The notes below the pieces were generated by a model. That model worked only from the letters and a program-made list of their open reading frames with translations, ran no database searches and was not told the DNA's origin. Shown in pieces: positions 61,564 through 64,000 of a DNA stretch of 64,000 nucleotides. Origin of the DNA: Deinococcus aquiradiocola (GTDB lineage Bacteria; Deinococcota; Deinococci; Deinococcales; Deinococcaceae); the NCBI RefSeq assembly GCF_014646915.1, contig NZ_BMOE01000014.1, forward strand, positions 1 to 64,000, written 5' to 3'. Position numbers and translations under genes: made by a program. Position 1 is the stretch's first letter. Every line of letters starts with the position of its first letter.

Positions 61564-61643
61564 CCTTGTGGGGCGCGGGCGGCTGTGACCTGCTCAGGGA
61601 CAGCTGCGGGCGCGAGATGACGCTCGCCTTTAGACAGAGCTGA

Positions 61644-61671
61644 TTGCGGGCTGGGGTGTGCGGGGTACACT
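61644..61671 (+). promoter_or_regulatory. tkt promoter
   Basis: TTGCGG (61644-61649), 16 bases, TACACT (61666-61671), then eight bases to ATG 61680, so nearly leaderless. Confidence 0.6.
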
Positions 61672-61679
61672 AAATCCCT

Positions 61680-63647
61680 ATGAGCGTCCAAGACTTGTCG
61701 GTCAATACCATCCGTACGCTGTCCATCGATGGCGTGCAGCAGGCCAACAGTGGTCACCCCGGTGCGCCGCTCGGTGCCGCCCCGATGGCGTACACGCTGT
61801 GGCAGGACTTCCTGCGCCACAACCCCCGGAACCCCCACTGGCCCGGACGTGACCGCTTCGTGCTGTCTATCGGGCACGCCAGCATGCTGATCTACAGCCT
61901 GCTGCACCTGACCGGCTACGACCTCTCGCTGGACGAACTCAAGAACTTCCGGCAGTGGGGCAGCAAGACGCCCGGCCACCCGGAGTTCTTCCACACCGAC
62001 GGCCTGGACGCCACCACCGGCCCGCTCGGGCAGGGCGTCGCGATGAGTGTCGGCATGGCGATGGCCGAGTCTCACCTCGCCGCGCGGTACAACCGCGAGG
62101 GCTTCAAGGTCTTCGACAACTTCACGTACAGCATCATGGGTGACGGCGACATGCAGGAAGGCATCAGCCATGAGGCCGCGTCCCTCGCCGGTCACCTGCA
62201 GCTCGGGAAGCTGATCTGGCTGTACGACGACAACGACGTGCAGCTCGACGCGGCCACCTCCAAGGCCTTCAGCGACCAGACCGCGCAGCGCTTCGAGAGT
62301 TACGGCTGGCAGGTGCTGGCCGTGCACGACGGCAACGACCGCGGCGCGATCCACGAGGCGATCCTCGACGCGCAGCGCGAGACGAGCAAGCCCACCCTGA
62401 TCCGCGTGAAGACCGTCATCGGGTACGGTTCGCCCCGCGCGGGCAGCAGTAAGGCACACGGTGAGCCGCTCGGCGCGGAAGGCGTCGCGGAAACCAAGAA
62501 GCAGCTCGGCTGGGCGTACCCGGAGCCGTTCACGGTGCCGGAAGAAGTGGCGGCCCACATGGACGCCCGTGAACGCGGCGCCGCTCAGGAAGCCGAGTGG
62601 CAGGCCATGATGGACAGCTACCGCGCCGCGCACCCGGACCTGGCGAAGGAACTCGACGCGATGCTGGCCCGCGAACTGCCGCAGGACCTCGCGGACGAAC
62701 TCCCGAGCTTCGAGGTGGGCAGCAAGGCCCTCGCGACGCGCGCCGCGAGCGCCAAGGTCATCAACGCCATCGCCGCGCACGTGCCCGCCCTGATGGGCGG
62801 CAGCGCCGACCTGAGCGGCAGCACCAAGACCACCATCGACAACGAGCCCGCCATGCAGGCGAGCGTCATGGCGGGCCGCAACGTGTACTTCGGCGTGCGC
62901 GAGTTCGGCATGAGCGCCGCCGCGAACGGCCTGAGCCTGTACGGCGCGCTGCGCCCCATGGTCGGCACCTTCCTGGTGTTCGCGGACTACCTGAAGCCCG
63001 CCCTGCGCCTCTCGGCGCTGCAGCACCAGCCGGTCATCTACGTGCTCACGCACGACAGTATCGGCTTGGGCGAGGACGGCCCCACGCACCAGCCGGTCGA
63101 GCAGCTCGCCATGCTGCGCGCCACCCCGAACACGTACGTCCTGCGTCCCGCCGACGCGAACGAGACGTCCGCCGCGTGGCACATGGCGCTGGAACGCAAG
63201 GACGGCCCGACCGCGCTGATCCTCAGCCGTCAGGACCTGCCGATCATGCCGCGCAACCACAGCGGCGTGAAGCGCGGCGCGTACGTCGTGCGTGACGCCG
63301 AGAACGCCCAGGTGATCCTGATCGCGTCGGGCAGCGAGGTGCACGTCGCGCTCGAAGCGGCCGACGCGCTGGCCGCCGAGGGCATCGGGGCGCGTGTCGT
63401 CAGCATGCCCGGCATGGAAGCGTTCCGCGCGCAGGACCGCGCGTACCAGGACAGCATCCTGACGCCCGGCGTGAAACGCGTCGCGATCGAGGCGGCCATG
63501 CCGCAGCCGTGGTACGAGTGGGTGGGCCTGGAAGGCGCCGTGATCGGCATGCCGGGCTTCGGTGCGTCCGCGCCCGCCAGCACCCTCTTCGAGAAGTTCG
63601 GCTTCACGGCCGCCAACGTCGTCAAGGTCGTCAAGGGCCTCCTCTGA
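61680..63647 (+). CDS. tkt: Transketolase
   Basis: 655 residues, normal length. It moves two-carbon units between sugar phosphates in the pentose phosphate pathway with thiamine diphosphate. [20 protein letters not shown] is the family start. [17 protein letters not shown] and the ThDP motif [13 protein letters not shown] (to DDNDVQLD) lie in the N-terminal domain, and the middle domain has [37 protein letters not shown] stretch confirms transketolase over DXS. Single gene with its own promoter and terminator. Confidence 0.98.
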   Translation: MSVQDLSVNTIRTLSIDGVQQANSGHPGAPLGAAPMAYTLWQDFLRHNPRNPHWPGRDRFVLSIGHASMLIYSLLHLTGYDLSLDELKNFRQWGSKTPGHPEFFHTDGLDATTGPLGQGVAMSVGMAMAESHLAARYNREGFKVFDNFTYSIMGDGDMQEGISHEAASLAGHLQLGKLIWLYDDNDVQLDAATSKAFSDQTAQRFESYGWQVLAVHDGNDRGAIHEAILDAQRETSKPTLIRVKTVIGYGSPRAGSSKAHGEPLGAEGVAETKKQLGWAYPEPFTVPEEVAAHMDARERGAAQEAEWQAMMDSYRAAHPDLAKELDAMLARELPQDLADELPSFEVGSKALATRAASAKVINAIAAHVPALMGGSADLSGSTKTTIDNEPAMQASVMAGRNVYFGVREFGMSAAANGLSLYGALRPMVGTFLVFADYLKPALRLSALQHQPVIYVLTHDSIGLGEDGPTHQPVEQLAMLRATPNTYVLRPADANETSAAWHMALERKDGPTALILSRQDLPIMPRNHSGVKRGAYVVRDAENAQVILIASGSEVHVALEAADALAAEGIGARVVSMPGMEAFRAQDRAYQDSILTPGVKRVAIEAAMPQPWYEWVGLEGAVIGMPGFGASAPASTLFEKFGFTAANVVKVVKGLL

Positions 63648-63690
63648 CGGACGGGGGCGCGCCCTGAGCGGCGGCGCCCCATCCCAGACC

Positions 63691-63722
63691 GCGCCGCCCA
63701 CCGGGACTCCCGGGGGCGGCGC
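63691..63722 (+). terminator. tkt terminator
   Basis: GCGCCGCCC and GGGCGGCGC form a nine-base stem around ACCGGGACTCCCGG, which can itself pair. Confidence 0.65.
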
Positions 63723-63773
63723 GCGCCTGTTCGCCCTTCCCGCCTGTCCCTGGTGCGGGGCTGTGATTGCCTG

Positions 63774-63779
63774 TATGCT
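63774..63779 (+). promoter_or_regulatory. -10 box upstream of gmk
   Basis: TATGCT nine bases before ATG 63789, the earlier of two in-frame gmk starts. Confidence 0.5.
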
Positions 63780-63788
63780 CTCTGGAAT

Positions 63789-64000
63789 ATGGCGGCGGCA
63801 ATGCTGGAGAGAGACATGACCACTGAAGAACACCAACCCCGGACCCCGCGCGGCCTGCTGATCGTGATGACCGGCGCGAGCGGCGTCGGCAAAGGCACCC
63901 TCCGCGAACGCTGGCTGAAAGACCAGGACGTCTTCTACTCCGTCAGCTGGACGACCCGGCAGGCCCGGCCCGGCGAACGCCAGGGCCTGGACTACCACTT
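63789..64000 (+). CDS. gmk: Guanylate kinase, N-terminal part (runs off the right edge)
   Basis: About 70 codons are visible. The P-loop [13 protein letters not shown] and the GMP-binding [20 protein letters not shown] identify guanylate kinase, which makes GDP from GMP. Two in-frame starts are plausible. ATG 63789 is nine bases after TATGCT (leaderless). ATG 63816 has GGAGAGAG just upstream (ribosome-binding-site led) and gives a length nearer the family. The rest of the gene is outside the window. Confidence 0.93.
   Translation, partial: MAAAMLERDMTTEEHQPRTPRGLLIVMTGASGVGKGTLRERWLKDQDVFYSVSWTTRQARPGERQGLDYH

Noticed and set aside
60345..63998. 1,217-codon minus-strand frame opposite the AhbAB-like gene, tkt and gmk
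   Set aside because: It spans three independent real genes and their terminators; codon shadowing in GC-rich DNA explains it.

Overview
The window is a high-GC chromosomal segment that looks like Deinococcus. The str-operon proteins S12, S7 and EF-G are of Deinococcus/Thermus type. At least a dozen genes have a TANNNT -10 box only 6-9 bases before the start codon, the leaderless promoter style known from Deinococcus. The five-gene block of secreted DUF11-repeat proteins with an outer-membrane barrel and the didomain siroheme-decarboxylase-like protein also fit. No rRNA, tRNA, CRISPR array, transposase or phage gene was seen. The genus call is inference from gene content.

Layout. 1-10.3 kb (minus strand): rpsL, rpsG and fusA, with the tuf start at the left edge. 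Between fusA and tuf lie a complete nucleoside-type (BMP family) ABC transporter and a frameshifted DUF2167 membrane protein gene. rpsL and tuf have separate promoters with identical hexamers. 10.3-13.6 kb (plus): competence genes comEA-comEC and a protein made of six 22-residue repeats. 13.7-15 kb (minus): a degenerate SDR coupled to nrdR. 15.1-18.7 kb (plus): phosphate/phosphonate-type ABC transporter with an enlarged PhnE. 18.8-22.1 kb (minus): tetrapyrrole genes cobA-hemD fusion, precorrin-2 dehydrogenase and hemA. Their siroheme product could feed the AhbA-AhbB-like protein at 60.4 kb. 22.1-24.8 kb (minus): a four-gene cluster resembling copper handling (DUF1775/YcnI, b-type membrane heme protein, Met/His/Cys-rich exported proteins), then a GlsB/YeaQ membrane protein.

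25.2-27.7 kb: thrB with a coupled short upstream ORF, a 7Fe ferredoxin, and ddl. 28.1-32.3 kb (plus): peptide ABC transporter binding protein and two permeases. 32.5-34.6 kb: S41-like peptidase and cmk. 34.6-48.1 kb (minus): the most unusual part, five genes for secreted DUF11 proteins including one of about 1,685 residues with a predicted C-terminal outer-membrane barrel.

48.5-54.5 kb (plus): ndk, xseB, rplU-rpmA-obg, a YqeK-like HD hydrolase, an LCP protein and rsfS. 54.6-64 kb (plus): M29 aminopeptidase, a coupled pair of lipoproteins (one a subtilase), AhbAB-like protein, tkt, and the start of gmk. Most convergent gene ends carry strong GC hairpins. Two convergent ends instead carry copies of a small inverted-repeat element.
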